Below are positions 41,829 through 49,621 of a DNA stretch of 57,709 nucleotides, piece after piece. The stretch's first letter is position 1. Each line of letters begins with the position of its first letter. The notes beneath the pieces are model-generated. The model was not told where the DNA came from, did not search any database, and saw nothing but the letters and a program-made list of their open reading frames with translations. The position numbers and the translations under genes are program-made. Source of the stretch: a virus. The stretch covers positions 1 through 57,709 of the IMG/VR virus record IMGVR_UViG_3300030107_000393; one strand, written 5' to 3'.

Positions 41829-41857
41829 AAAAAGGGAACATAAAATGCTCCCTTTTT
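41829..41857 (-). terminator. Terminator after the capsid gene
   Basis: AAAAAGGGA pairs with TCCCTTTTT around an 11-base loop that itself can pair CAT with ATG. On the minus strand it ends in a T run. It follows the capsid stop by 25 bases. Confidence 0.75.
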
Positions 41858-41882
41858 ACATCGTAGGAATATCAATCTCCTA

Positions 41883-43073
41883 TTAGGCTGTGCCTGCCCA
41901 GTTCTTAACATAAGCATGAACTTTATCTTGTAAGAGTTCTAATCCACACTCAGTTAAATATTCACTCTTTTGTGAATCGGCATCTACTGCTTGTCGATTC
42001 TCTAAGAGTTGGGTATCACGACCTTCTAGGTAACGATAAACAAGATATGGGAAATCAACAATAACCATTGCAGTTTTCATATGAGCTAACTGACGGAACT
42101 GTGGGTGTAAGTGTACCATCAAGTCACCTGCGAAAGTGCTGTATTGTGTTAGGTTGATGCCATAGCTACCTTCTATCGCTGTTGGTTGCCAACGTGCTTT
42201 ACCTATTTTTTGTAGTAAAGCTGCACATGTTTCACCGACAAAAGCTATCTTTTGCTTTGAACCATACTTAAATACAGTAGAAATCAAAAGCTTATCTAAG
42301 CCTTCTTCAGTCATATTGTTTGCAGAACTACCACCATAAGTGCCGCTACTTGTTGCCAAGTCTACCACGTTAGTTAGTGAGTTAGTTAAACCACCAGTAT
42401 ATCTAGTTGGACTTGCACTTGAACCACTTGCTTCGTGCTTGTTGCCGAAGAACATAGCTCTTTCAATGTCAGACATATGTAATTTTAATGCCTTAGTCAT
42501 TGCTTCGTCCATCTTATCACCAGTTCTTAGATAGGTGCTTGCTAAAGTATTAGATACTTGGAAAGCAGTTCTAAAAATCTGAGTGAAGTTGTTGGTTACT
42601 GTAGCATCAAATGTGATTGCTGTTGGTGATGTTGCACCTTCAGCTGCGGCATATCCTGCCACAAACAGTACAGCATTATCTGCAATTTGATGTGAAGTAC
42701 CACCAATGTTACGAGTAACTGCAAGGGTTGTACCTGTTGTGTCAGCAGTTGCCTGCATAACTTCACCAGTAGTTTGGTTAATAACGATTGCACCTTTAAT
42801 TGCAAACTTATTGTCGTCTGCTGCATCTATTGTTATTGATGCTGTAGACGTTGAGTTTACTGCTCCATTAACAGTCATAGTTCTGTCAGGCAACTCGTCT
42901 CTGAAGTTCTTGTACTCAGGGTCGTCTGTTGGCTCTGATGAACCCATTGCTAACATAGCGTTTAATGGTGCGTTACCATTTGGTTCTAAGAGAGTAAATA
43001 ACTCTCTGTAGTTTTTAGGACGGAAGTCCGAACTGAACTCACCTGTCCCTCTCATGCCTTGAATAGGGGCCAT
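41883..43073 (-). CDS. Major capsid protein (SU10/DUF5309-like)
   Basis: A 396-residue protein with the HK97-type capsid pattern of the SU10 (DUF5309) family: an N-terminal GTGEFSSDFRPKNYRELFTLLEPN, a beta-rich insertion at about 75-130, and a C-terminal part with KYGSKQKIAFVGETCAALLQ, WGLN-type HLHPQFRQLAHMK and the ECGLELLQDKVHAYVKNW end. It forms the icosahedral shell after assembly on the scaffold encoded just upstream. A promoter-like sequence and two terminators bracket it, suggesting high, separate expression. GGAGAAACTAAA precedes the ATG. Confidence 0.88.
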   Translation of the reverse strand: MAPIQGMRGTGEFSSDFRPKNYRELFTLLEPNGNAPLNAMLAMGSSEPTDDPEYKNFRDELPDRTMTVNGAVNSTSTASITIDAADDNKFAIKGAIVINQTTGEVMQATADTTGTTLAVTRNIGGTSHQIADNAVLFVAGYAAAEGATSPTAITFDATVTNNFTQIFRTAFQVSNTLASTYLRTGDKMDEAMTKALKLHMSDIERAMFFGNKHEASGSSASPTRYTGGLTNSLTNVVDLATSSGTYGGSSANNMTEEGLDKLLISTVFKYGSKQKIAFVGETCAALLQKIGKARWQPTAIEGSYGINLTQYSTFAGDLMVHLHPQFRQLAHMKTAMVIVDFPYLVYRYLEGRDTQLLENRQAVDADSQKSEYLTECGLELLQDKVHAYVKNWAGTA

Positions 43074-43147
43074 TTTAGTTTCTCCTTAAAAAACAAATTA
43101 AAAATTTTAAGCGAGTTTCACGGAAATGCCATCGTTAATCTCATATC

Positions 43148-43162
43148 TAGCCGTAGCGAGAT
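43148..43162 (-). promoter_or_regulatory. UACG-tetraloop hairpin in the capsid leader
   Basis: On the minus strand, TATCT-C-GC-TACG-GC-T-AGATA: a 2-bp GC inner stem closing a cUACGg loop, a C/T mismatch, and a 5-bp outer stem. It shares TCGCTACGGCTA with the scaffold leader at 44394-44405. Confidence 0.65.
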
Positions 43163-43168
43163 AATTTA

Positions 43169-43197
43169 TTATTATATAATTATTATGCGTCTGTCTA
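43169..43197 (-). promoter_or_regulatory. Candidate promoter of the capsid gene
   Basis: Minus strand TAGACA (43197-43192) with a 17-base spacer to TAATAA (43174-43169), or 15 bases to a perfect TATAAT (43176-43171). It lies between the scaffold terminator and the capsid start. Tentative. Confidence 0.35.
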
Positions 43198-43203
43198 CCC
43201 TTA

Positions 43204-43233
43204 TAAAAAAAAGACCCTCTAAAAAGAGGGTCT
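43204..43233 (-). terminator. Terminator between scaffold and capsid genes
   Basis: AGACCCTCT and AGAGGGTCT form a perfect 9-bp stem with a 4-base loop, followed on the minus strand by eight T residues. A clear rho-independent terminator 49 bases past the scaffold gene. Confidence 0.85.
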
Positions 43234-43281
43234 AGTTCAAGAGGAAATATTAGTGTATTGCTAGGGGTGCTTTTATGCTTT

Positions 43282-44376
43282 CTAACTATATCCTTTCTTA
43301 GACATTACTTGATTTGTAAATCTATCAAAGGTGTTAGGAGCATCTCCTTGTGGGCTTGCCATGTCTCCTGCATTAGCAGTTTGACCTACGCTACCAGTAA
43401 ACGCTTGTCTTTTGCCCATGATTTCTCTAAGTCTAGCCATCTCTGGCGATGACTTGTTGTTTTTGTAATCTGTCATTACTTTGATTGTAAGCTGTGGGTC
43501 TGCAAAGTCTTCCATTGTATATCCACGTTCTGCTGCAAACATCTGAAACTCTTGTGCGTCTCCGTCTGCCAGACCTAAAGCTTGTTGAACTCTGTCTAAA
43601 TTATTTGCGATTGTTTGTTTTGCTGCTGTTATTTGTGCATTCTCACCAGTTTGGAAACCTGCTTTCGCTGCGTCTGCCATACCTGCACTTTGTGCTACGA
43701 CCTGACGTAGCATGTTTTTCATCATTGCAAGTTCTTGTTGCATAGCACCAACATTACTGTTTCCCTGTGCAGACATATTCATCATGTCTCTAAAACCAGG
43801 TGGTAATGTAACAGCGTTGTCTTCTTCCCATTTCTTGAGAGACGCTTCCATATCGCCTGATTTTAATGCTGTGTCTTTCTCATAAACGCCTGGCTTGTCG
43901 CCTTGAGTGTTACCCATTGTAGGATTTGACTCTCCTGCTTTTGAAATATTTGCCAGTTGTTCTGCTATTTGTTTGGTTGATACACCAGGATTGGCTCTCA
44001 TGTATTGGTCAATTACGTCTGTAATTGGTTTATATACTGCATTCTTATGGTTGAGTGCCGAATACCTTTCGAATGTAGATTTAATTTGATTAGGCGTAAG
44101 TTCTCTTTTTTTCTTGTTGCCTTCTTTGTCTGTTTCACCAAAGTCTATTTCGTAGACTACAGCTTCTGCGACCATCTTATCTCCTTCAGTATCAGGCGAA
44201 CCTTTAGAAGCAGCTTGCTCGGTGGCAGTATCTTTTGGTTTTGGTGCTTGTTGTTGTGTTGCAGGAGGAGCAGGTTGTTGTGTTTGCGCCTGTTGCGTTG
44301 GAACGCCCAACTGGTTTGAAGCAATTCTACTAATTGCGTCTGCTGCCATTTGAGGGTCTTGCTTTTGTATAGCCAT
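43282..44376 (-). CDS. Scaffolding protein
   Basis: A 364-residue acidic, Gln/Pro-rich protein with a disordered N-terminal third (QQAQTQQPAPPATQQQAPKPK), a central helical region, and a C-terminal part ending in a conserved-looking basic helix (DRFTNQVMSKKGYS), where scaffolds bind the capsid. It precedes the major capsid gene, the usual position. It should drive procapsid assembly and leave before packaging. The upstream leader carries a UACG-tetraloop hairpin and an AAAGG site near the ATG. Confidence 0.75.
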   Translation of the reverse strand: MAIQKQDPQMAADAISRIASNQLGVPTQQAQTQQPAPPATQQQAPKPKDTATEQAASKGSPDTEGDKMVAEAVVYEIDFGETDKEGNKKKRELTPNQIKSTFERYSALNHKNAVYKPITDVIDQYMRANPGVSTKQIAEQLANISKAGESNPTMGNTQGDKPGVYEKDTALKSGDMEASLKKWEEDNAVTLPPGFRDMMNMSAQGNSNVGAMQQELAMMKNMLRQVVAQSAGMADAAKAGFQTGENAQITAAKQTIANNLDRVQQALGLADGDAQEFQMFAAERGYTMEDFADPQLTIKVMTDYKNNKSSPEMARLREIMGKRQAFTGSVGQTANAGDMASPQGDAPNTFDRFTNQVMSKKGYS

Positions 44377-44391
44377 TTTGTTTTTTCCTTT

Positions 44392-44409
44392 CTTAGCCGT
44401 AGCGAAGAT
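44392..44409 (-). promoter_or_regulatory. UACG-tetraloop hairpin in the scaffold leader
   Basis: On the minus strand, TCTT-C-GC-TACG-GC-T-AAGA: the same loop, inner stem and C/T mismatch as at 43148-43162, with a 4-bp outer stem. It ends just before the AAGAAAGG ribosome site. Two outer-stem pairs differ from the capsid copy and remain paired. Confidence 0.65.
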
Positions 44410-44726
44410 TAAGTTTTGTACTTTTGATAACCTGTTACATCTGTTTCAGTTATATCTATATTACTCTTTTTTTTGTTTTCGTCTACCTTTTCTAACGCAA
44501 TTTCATTCTCATAGCGTATTTTTAAACGATTGGGCATTTCGAGTAACTGTTTTCCTGCCCATATTGCACCTCGTCTAAAGTTAATTTCTTCCAAATCCAT
44601 CTTAGGACTTTCAGCGATACTCATGGCAGACGTTACTATTTCTTCTTCCATGATTTCTACTATTAACTTCCAACTATTAGATTCTAATAACTTTGAAAGA
44701 TTTTGTAACTTTTGCTTTGGTGTCAA
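44409..44726 (-). CDS. Small helical protein upstream of the scaffold
   Basis: A 105-residue charged helical protein (KLQNLSKLLESNSWKLIVEIMEEEIVTSAMSIAES...) with a TTG start at 44726; a GGGAAAATAG-type region lies upstream. I recall similar proteins of about this size before scaffold genes in marine podoviruses, without known function. It may assist head assembly. Confidence 0.65.
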   Translation of the reverse strand: MTPKQKLQNLSKLLESNSWKLIVEIMEEEIVTSAMSIAESPKMDLEEINFRRGAIWAGKQLLEMPNRLKIRYENEIALEKVDENKKKSNIDITETDVTGYQKYKT

Positions 44727-44852
44727 CTATTTTCCCTGACGTTTACCCATCTTCTTGCTTTTTCTGATGATAGGCTTGCCTGCCCTAAAAGCTTTTACCT
44801 TGCTAGGTACAGGTCTTGTTATTACTTTTTTAGTATCTAATTGCATACCCAT
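44727..44852 (-). CDS. Small basic protein
   Basis: A 41-codon ORF from ATG 44852 with AGGAGT upstream. The product is basic (VITRPVPSKVKAFRAGKPIIRKSKKMGKRQGK) and abuts the next gene without a gap. It may be a virion DNA-associated peptide, like other Lys-rich proteins of this operon. Confidence 0.6.
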   Translation of the reverse strand: MGMQLDTKKVITRPVPSKVKAFRAGKPIIRKSKKMGKRQGK

Positions 44853-44861
44853 GATATACTC

Positions 44862-45065
44862 CTAAGTTAAAACGATTGAAATTACAAGTCCAAGAATAGA
44901 TAAAGTTGTGACAGCTTGCATACCTTCAAGTCGCCACATACGTTTATCAAGGCTATCAAGTTTATCTTGAACGGCTTGGTATCTAACAGCACACTCACGT
45001 TCATGTGCTTCCAGATTCATTTGAACAGCCATTTCTGGCTTTATTGTTGTTTTAAGTCTTGGCAT
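44862..45065 (-). CDS. Small coiled-coil membrane protein
   Basis: A 67-residue protein with a short coiled coil (YQAVQDKLDSLDKRMWRLEG) followed by a C-terminal transmembrane segment (VTTLSILGLVISIVLT). Proteins of this shape (helix plus C-terminal anchor) are often annotated as hemolysin XhlA-like or holin partners. Here it lies among tail-fibre genes, not the lysis cassette. Function unknown. Confidence 0.6.
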   Translation of the reverse strand: MPRLKTTIKPEMAVQMNLEAHERECAVRYQAVQDKLDSLDKRMWRLEGMQAVTTLSILGLVISIVLT

Positions 45066-45071
45066 TATAGT

Positions 45072-45575
45072 TTATCCTTGTATTTCCATTGCAGTAATTG
45101 TTGAACTTGAACGACCACTACTGTCTTGTCTGCTTCTATTAAAATAACAAGTTGTATGACTACTTGTTCTAACTAAATAAGTTGTAGCTGAAGTTGTATT
45201 TGGTGTATCAATAAAATGAAAAGCATGACTTTCCATAGTATATTGACTACCACCCATATCATCATATGAAAGATAGCCACTAGCACCACCAAATGACCCA
45301 GTACCTTCGGCTATACTTGTACTTCCTCTTACTAATTGTATAGCACCATTAGGATTACCTTGACCAAAAAATCCAGTTATCATTATCATTACTTTATTAG
45401 ATGCAGAAGTCGGTGTAATTGTTACTGACATTAAATCTGCACTACCATGATTAGTAGTATTTGCAACTTGTGTAGCAGTATTATTTGTTACAACTTGAAT
45501 AATAGAACCAGTAGGCATTTTAGCTGAAGATATGGCTTCACCTATTGATGCGTTTGTTATTTTAGATAGTGCCAT
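45072..45575 (-). CDS. Tail-fibre-associated beta protein
   Basis: A 167-residue beta-rich protein. The start MALSKITNASIGEAISSAKMPTGSIIQVV resembles the N-terminal tip region of marine phage fibre proteins, followed by a jelly-roll-like run (VMIMITGFFGQGNPNGAIQLVRGS). Its ATG overlaps the stop of the upstream gene. It probably forms the outer receptor-contact part of a fibre. Confidence 0.7.
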   Translation of the reverse strand: MALSKITNASIGEAISSAKMPTGSIIQVVTNNTATQVANTTNHGSADLMSVTITPTSASNKVMIMITGFFGQGNPNGAIQLVRGSTSIAEGTGSFGGASGYLSYDDMGGSQYTMESHAFHFIDTPNTTSATTYLVRTSSHTTCYFNRSRQDSSGRSSSTITAMEIQG

Positions 45576-46213
45576 TATGATTTTATCCCATATAAACTAA
45601 ATTTACCTTGAGCAACATTACCACTAATAGCTGCAAACTTTAAATTATTTATTGCTGTTCTATCTGAGTTTGATGACCCCACAATTTTTGAAGCACCATT
45701 CCACCAATAATCATTACCAGTATTATGACCACCATCAAGGTCGTGTACTCCAATACAATTATAATACATTGCCTTATAACCAGTAGTGTTTCTTAACCCA
45801 ATAAAATATACGTCTGCATTAAGACCTTTATTTGCAGTACTTTCTGTTCCAGTACCTATATTAATTTTAGCTGAACTGTTACCTACTGTACCAGCAATTC
45901 CAGAAGCATTTGATTTAAAGTCGTGATACTGCATATGTTGTTCAATAAGTATGTCGTAAGTTGAACCATTATCATCTGATGGAAAAACAGTAAGAGCCTG
46001 TCCATTTGTTGCAGGTGCGTAATTCCTTATAACAACTTTGTAATCCATATATGTATCTGTAATATGACTTGATGTAAAAGTTACGGCAGCTTGACTTGAA
46101 GCATCTATTGTATGGATAAGATTAAAATCATTTTGTAATGAAGAGTCAACTTTAGCACTAGGGACGACTGTGCCTCCCTGTAATAAGTCTGCTAGGTTTC
46201 TTGCTCTGCTCAT
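45575..46213 (-). CDS. Tail-fibre-associated protein
   Basis: A 212-residue beta-rich protein beginning MSRARNLADLLQGGTVV, a start typical of fibre proteins with a short anchoring helix. The remainder is rich in Thr, Ser, Asn and aromatic residues and ends GKFSLYGIKS, as in receptor-binding domains. It starts on an ATGA overlap with the S74 fibre gene. A carbohydrate-contacting role is likely by analogy only. Confidence 0.7.
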   Translation of the reverse strand: MSRARNLADLLQGGTVVPSAKVDSSLQNDFNLIHTIDASSQAAVTFTSSHITDTYMDYKVVIRNYAPATNGQALTVFPSDDNGSTYDILIEQHMQYHDFKSNASGIAGTVGNSSAKINIGTGTESTANKGLNADVYFIGLRNTTGYKAMYYNCIGVHDLDGGHNTGNDYWWNGASKIVGSSNSDRTAINNLKFAAISGNVAQGKFSLYGIKS

Positions 46214-47943
46214 GCTTCCTCCAGTGCTTTAACTTTAGTTTCTAATGTTTCTATTTTTGCTATTGCTTCTTGAAGTGCTTTTGTAAGGTGAGCAACTATG
46301 CTTGTGGTATTTATTGAAAAACCATCTGTACCTTCAATATCTTTTTCTTTATCTGGTGCAACATACTCTTCACCCATTACGTCATTAGGTAAAATCTTTT
46401 GAACTTCTTGTGCTATAAAACCACCAAGACCATTTCCTTTATCAGTATCTTTCCAATCAAAAATAACTGGTCTTAATTTTTTAATAATGGATATACCTTC
46501 AGATACATCTTTAATATTTTGTTTTAATTTTTCATCAGAAGTATCATTAAAATCACCAGAAGCTACTCCATCAGTCAGTGTAAATTGATTAAAGAAACCA
46601 GTATTAGCAGCATTTGGTGTATAAAATCTCATACCTCTACGAAATATTACTTCTCTACCATCACCAGTAAATCCACCATTTGGATTTACTCTTGGATTAT
46701 AACCAAAACTAAAAGTTCCTTCAGATGCAGTATCATCTCTACCCAACATAAATGCTTCATAACCAGTTGAGTAACCCCAATTTGTTCCAGTAATACATTG
46801 ATGCAAACTGCCAGAGCCACATTTTATTCTAAATTCTGCTGGATTATTTGTATCGCCAGTTCTTGTTATTTGCATTGCTGGTATACCAACACATTTAAAT
46901 TCTATGTTTCCACCAGATTGTGGTGCATCTATAAAAGGTGTTCCATCTGTTTCAACACCCAAAACAAGCATTTTTGAACCACCACTAGATGTTTCTTCAA
47001 GTTTTATTCTAGGTGTTGTATCATTAATATGAACTGTATCATTTGAAGTTGGCGCTCTATTAACACCTACATGACCAGTGCTACTATCCACCCTAAATCT
47101 TACAGTATTAGCTTGTCCGTCTGTTATTGCTAACAAAGGATAACCAGCACTTGCATTTAATGGTTCTTTTATTAAAACACCATACCCTGTTGCAGAAGTT
47201 GTATTTTGAAATGTAGCTATATAATCAGTACCACTACCATTTACATGTAATAAAGTTGCAGGACTATTTGTATTGACACCTACTCTATTGTTTCCTGAAT
47301 CTATTTTTAATGTGCCTGCGTCAAACGATACGTCTCCAAATATGCCACCACTAAAATAAGCTTGACCACTAAATGTAGTTTGACCACTAAAAACTGTAGT
47401 TCCAGAAACTGTGCCTCCAGACGATTTGTCTAATCCATTAGAAATAACTACAGACTTGTAAGCAATAATTATTATTTCGTCTGACGCACTAGCGTTTGTT
47501 ACTAAGACGACAGACGTGCCGTTAGACGCAGTAAAGTCTGACTCATCAAGACGTACACCATTCATAAAGACGTCTATGTTACCTGCTGTGTAACTAAGTT
47601 CTAATCCATTTGCGTCATTGTTTTGAAATGTATTCTGACCACCTGTTGCAACAAACTTAAATCTGTTTATGTTTGTATATGTTGTTGGTACGTCTACTGA
47701 CCTGCCAAGATAACGAATGACGATTGTGTCTCCGTTTGGTATGTTCTCTGTAAATGTTATTGTAGTGCCTACTGCTGAATATGCAGTTGTAGGTTCTTGG
47801 ACTACGTTACCTACTGTTACAATTATACTGTCGCTGTCTGGTACAAATTGATTAAGTGTAAATGCGGCTGTAGAACCATTGGCAGTAGTAATTGTTTGGC
47901 TTTCTACTGCTCCAAAATTTGGTGATGAACCTATATATGGCAT
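46210..47943 (-). CDS. Tail fibre with C-terminal S74 intramolecular chaperone
   Basis: A 577-residue fibre. The N-terminus (MPYIGSSPNF..., FTLNQFVPDSDSIIV...) resembles that of the 451-residue fibre at 49622-50977. A collagen-like or beta-helical middle follows. From residue 469 it carries a peptidase S74 domain: SDEKLKQNI with S469 and K474 in the same spacing as the endosialidase serine/lysine pair, then LRPVIFDWKDTD, GFIAQEV and a coiled coil (ALQEAIAKIETLETKVKALEE). The chaperone should trimerise the fibre and cleave itself off between T468 and S469, releasing about 109 residues. Confidence 0.88.
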   Translation of the reverse strand: MPYIGSSPNFGAVESQTITTANGSTAAFTLNQFVPDSDSIIVTVGNVVQEPTTAYSAVGTTITFTENIPNGDTIVIRYLGRSVDVPTTYTNINRFKFVATGGQNTFQNNDANGLELSYTAGNIDVFMNGVRLDESDFTASNGTSVVLVTNASASDEIIIIAYKSVVISNGLDKSSGGTVSGTTVFSGQTTFSGQAYFSGGIFGDVSFDAGTLKIDSGNNRVGVNTNSPATLLHVNGSGTDYIATFQNTTSATGYGVLIKEPLNASAGYPLLAITDGQANTVRFRVDSSTGHVGVNRAPTSNDTVHINDTTPRIKLEETSSGGSKMLVLGVETDGTPFIDAPQSGGNIEFKCVGIPAMQITRTGDTNNPAEFRIKCGSGSLHQCITGTNWGYSTGYEAFMLGRDDTASEGTFSFGYNPRVNPNGGFTGDGREVIFRRGMRFYTPNAANTGFFNQFTLTDGVASGDFNDTSDEKLKQNIKDVSEGISIIKKLRPVIFDWKDTDKGNGLGGFIAQEVQKILPNDVMGEEYVAPDKEKDIEGTDGFSINTTSIVAHLTKALQEAIAKIETLETKVKALEEA

Positions 47944-48158
47944 TAGTCTGCTTCCTCTATTGTTAATTCACCTGCATCAACTTGTCGTTTTATTTCAGCA
48001 TAATCTGCATTTCCTTGATAAATTCTATTTCCATCATCATCAAATTTATCTGGGTCTACTGGAACAAAACATTCAACACTATCTTTTGTTACTTTTATAG
48101 CAACGATTGTTTTGTTATCTTCTCCTTTACAATATTTTGCTTTACTGTAGTTCGGCAT
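47943..48158 (-). CDS. Small protein of the fibre cluster
   Basis: A 71-residue acidic protein (SVECFVPVDPDKFDDDGNRIYQGNADYAEIKRQVDAGELTIEEAD) overlapping the upstream fibre stop by 17 bases and the S74 fibre start by one base. Short acidic proteins of this kind often follow fibre genes and may be fibre-assembly chaperones. That role is inference. Confidence 0.65.
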   Translation of the reverse strand: MPNYSKAKYCKGEDNKTIVAIKVTKDSVECFVPVDPDKFDDDGNRIYQGNADYAEIKRQVDAGELTIEEAD

Positions 48159-49281
48159 CTGCTTCTCCTCTTACTTCTAATCCAGCTCTAGCAGCATTAC
48201 TATCATTTACTGTTCTTATAAAATGAACACCCATAGTATCAGCAGTTGAAACACTTATACCACCCATATCATCACCTAAACCTAATTGTGGTGCTGTAAT
48301 TGTTAATGTTGGTGACCTTTGCATTTCAACTGGAAAATAACAATACCCACTAAAATCGTTTAAATTACCATGTGGAGCCATTAATTTTCCTATAACATTA
48401 TTTTCGCCTTTACCTTTGTAATAATATCGTTGACATTTGCGTAAGGTTAAATCTTTATTTTCTTGTTCAAAAGGTGTTGCTACAGCACCCTCTTCCCATT
48501 GAACTCCAGTAAGATAAAAGTAATTGTTTACTGCAAAGGCAATGTCATTTGTTGAATGACCATAAGCAAATCTTGAATCTGATTTATTTGCCCAAGCACC
48601 ATTTGGATTTGAACTTGTGTAGTTTGAACCAGCGGCTAAAATCCAACTTATTTCTAATCCCAAACCATTGTCACTATTCATTGTTGCACCAGTGTCACCT
48701 GGAATAGTTATTGTTTTTCTTTCCCAAGTATTTGCAGAATTTACTGTATAAGTAGCACTTATATTTCTTCCTGTTCCGTCTACTGTTTGAAAACATACTG
48801 CGTATGTTCCAACAGTATTTGTAAAGACATAAAATGATAATGTAGTTGTTTTTGCATTAGAAGTTCCCCACGCCAATCGTCTTAGAAACTGTGCTTCTAG
48901 TTGATGTCTAATATGTATTAGTTCAGCTGCACCTATGTTTGAATCGGCAGTTGTACATTTTATCTCAAGGCTATCACCACCAAGCTCTCTTATTTCTGCT
49001 TCACCAGCAATATAATGTCTTTCACTAAAATTAGCTGTGTCTAAATTATTTTTAACTAATTGAAATCTATCAACTGCTTTGGGTATATTTGTTAATGTAG
49101 CTGCTCTTTGATGTATTTTCATTGCACCATTGATTATTATATTTTTTCCAGCAGTGGTTGCAGAAGGAATAAATCCACCACTTACAGTTAAATTACCTGC
49201 AATGGTTGGATTGTTTTCTATTTTAACACCAGTTACAGCATCGTCTGCAATTTGATTTGTACTTATTTTTGATAATGGCAT
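48142..49281 (-). CDS. Receptor-binding tail protein
   Basis: A 379-residue beta protein. MPLSKISTNQIADDAVTGVKI opens the fibre-tip region, followed by NIIINGAMKIHQRAATLTNI and a carbohydrate-binding-module-like sandwich (TTTLSFYVFTNTVGTYAVCFQ...). A conserved motif YLTGVQWEEGAVATPFEQENKDLTLRKCQRYYY lies at about residues 260-290 and is widespread in phage tail receptor proteins, from memory. It should recognise a host surface glycan. Together with the neighbouring fibres it may define host range. Confidence 0.75.
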   Translation of the reverse strand: MPLSKISTNQIADDAVTGVKIENNPTIAGNLTVSGGFIPSATTAGKNIIINGAMKIHQRAATLTNIPKAVDRFQLVKNNLDTANFSERHYIAGEAEIRELGGDSLEIKCTTADSNIGAAELIHIRHQLEAQFLRRLAWGTSNAKTTTLSFYVFTNTVGTYAVCFQTVDGTGRNISATYTVNSANTWERKTITIPGDTGATMNSDNGLGLEISWILAAGSNYTSSNPNGAWANKSDSRFAYGHSTNDIAFAVNNYFYLTGVQWEEGAVATPFEQENKDLTLRKCQRYYYKGKGENNVIGKLMAPHGNLNDFSGYCYFPVEMQRSPTLTITAPQLGLGDDMGGISVSTADTMGVHFIRTVNDSNAARAGLEVRGEADAELQ

Positions 49282-49295
49282 TTATATATTCCTAC

Positions 49296-49613
49296 TTATA
49301 GTTTCAATGCTTCTTCAATATCTTTTTTATATGCTTCTTTTATTTCATCTGTCCAAAGTGACTCAGCAACAGCTTTTACTTTTGGTTCTTCATTAGATAA
49401 ATCTGTTGGTTCATGTTTCCAACTTTCGTCTGCTAATCTCATTGATGTAAAAGGAACTAATGAACTTCTTTCATGTGAACTACTTATAATTTGATAAGAA
49501 CCATTTGCTTGTTCTTCTTTTACTTTTGTAGTTGTTCTTATTGATAAAGACCAATCTCCAATTACTTCTATTACATCTACTTTTGTTTCTTTTATTAAAT
49601 CGCCTTGTGCCAT
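49296..49613 (-). CDS. Small protein of the fibre cluster
   Basis: A 105-residue protein starting at ATG 49613 with AGGAGT upstream; the in-frame start at 49646 lies in the upstream fibre's end. Beta-type N-terminal part (KVDVIEVIGDWSLSIRTTTKV) and a helical acidic C-terminus (DEIKEAYKKDIEEALKL). No family recognised. It may be a fibre chaperone or connector. Confidence 0.65.
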   Translation of the reverse strand: MAQGDLIKETKVDVIEVIGDWSLSIRTTTKVKEEQANGSYQIISSSHERSSLVPFTSMRLADESWKHEPTDLSNEEPKVKAVAESLWTDEIKEAYKKDIEEALKL

Positions 49614-49621
49614 TTTTACTC

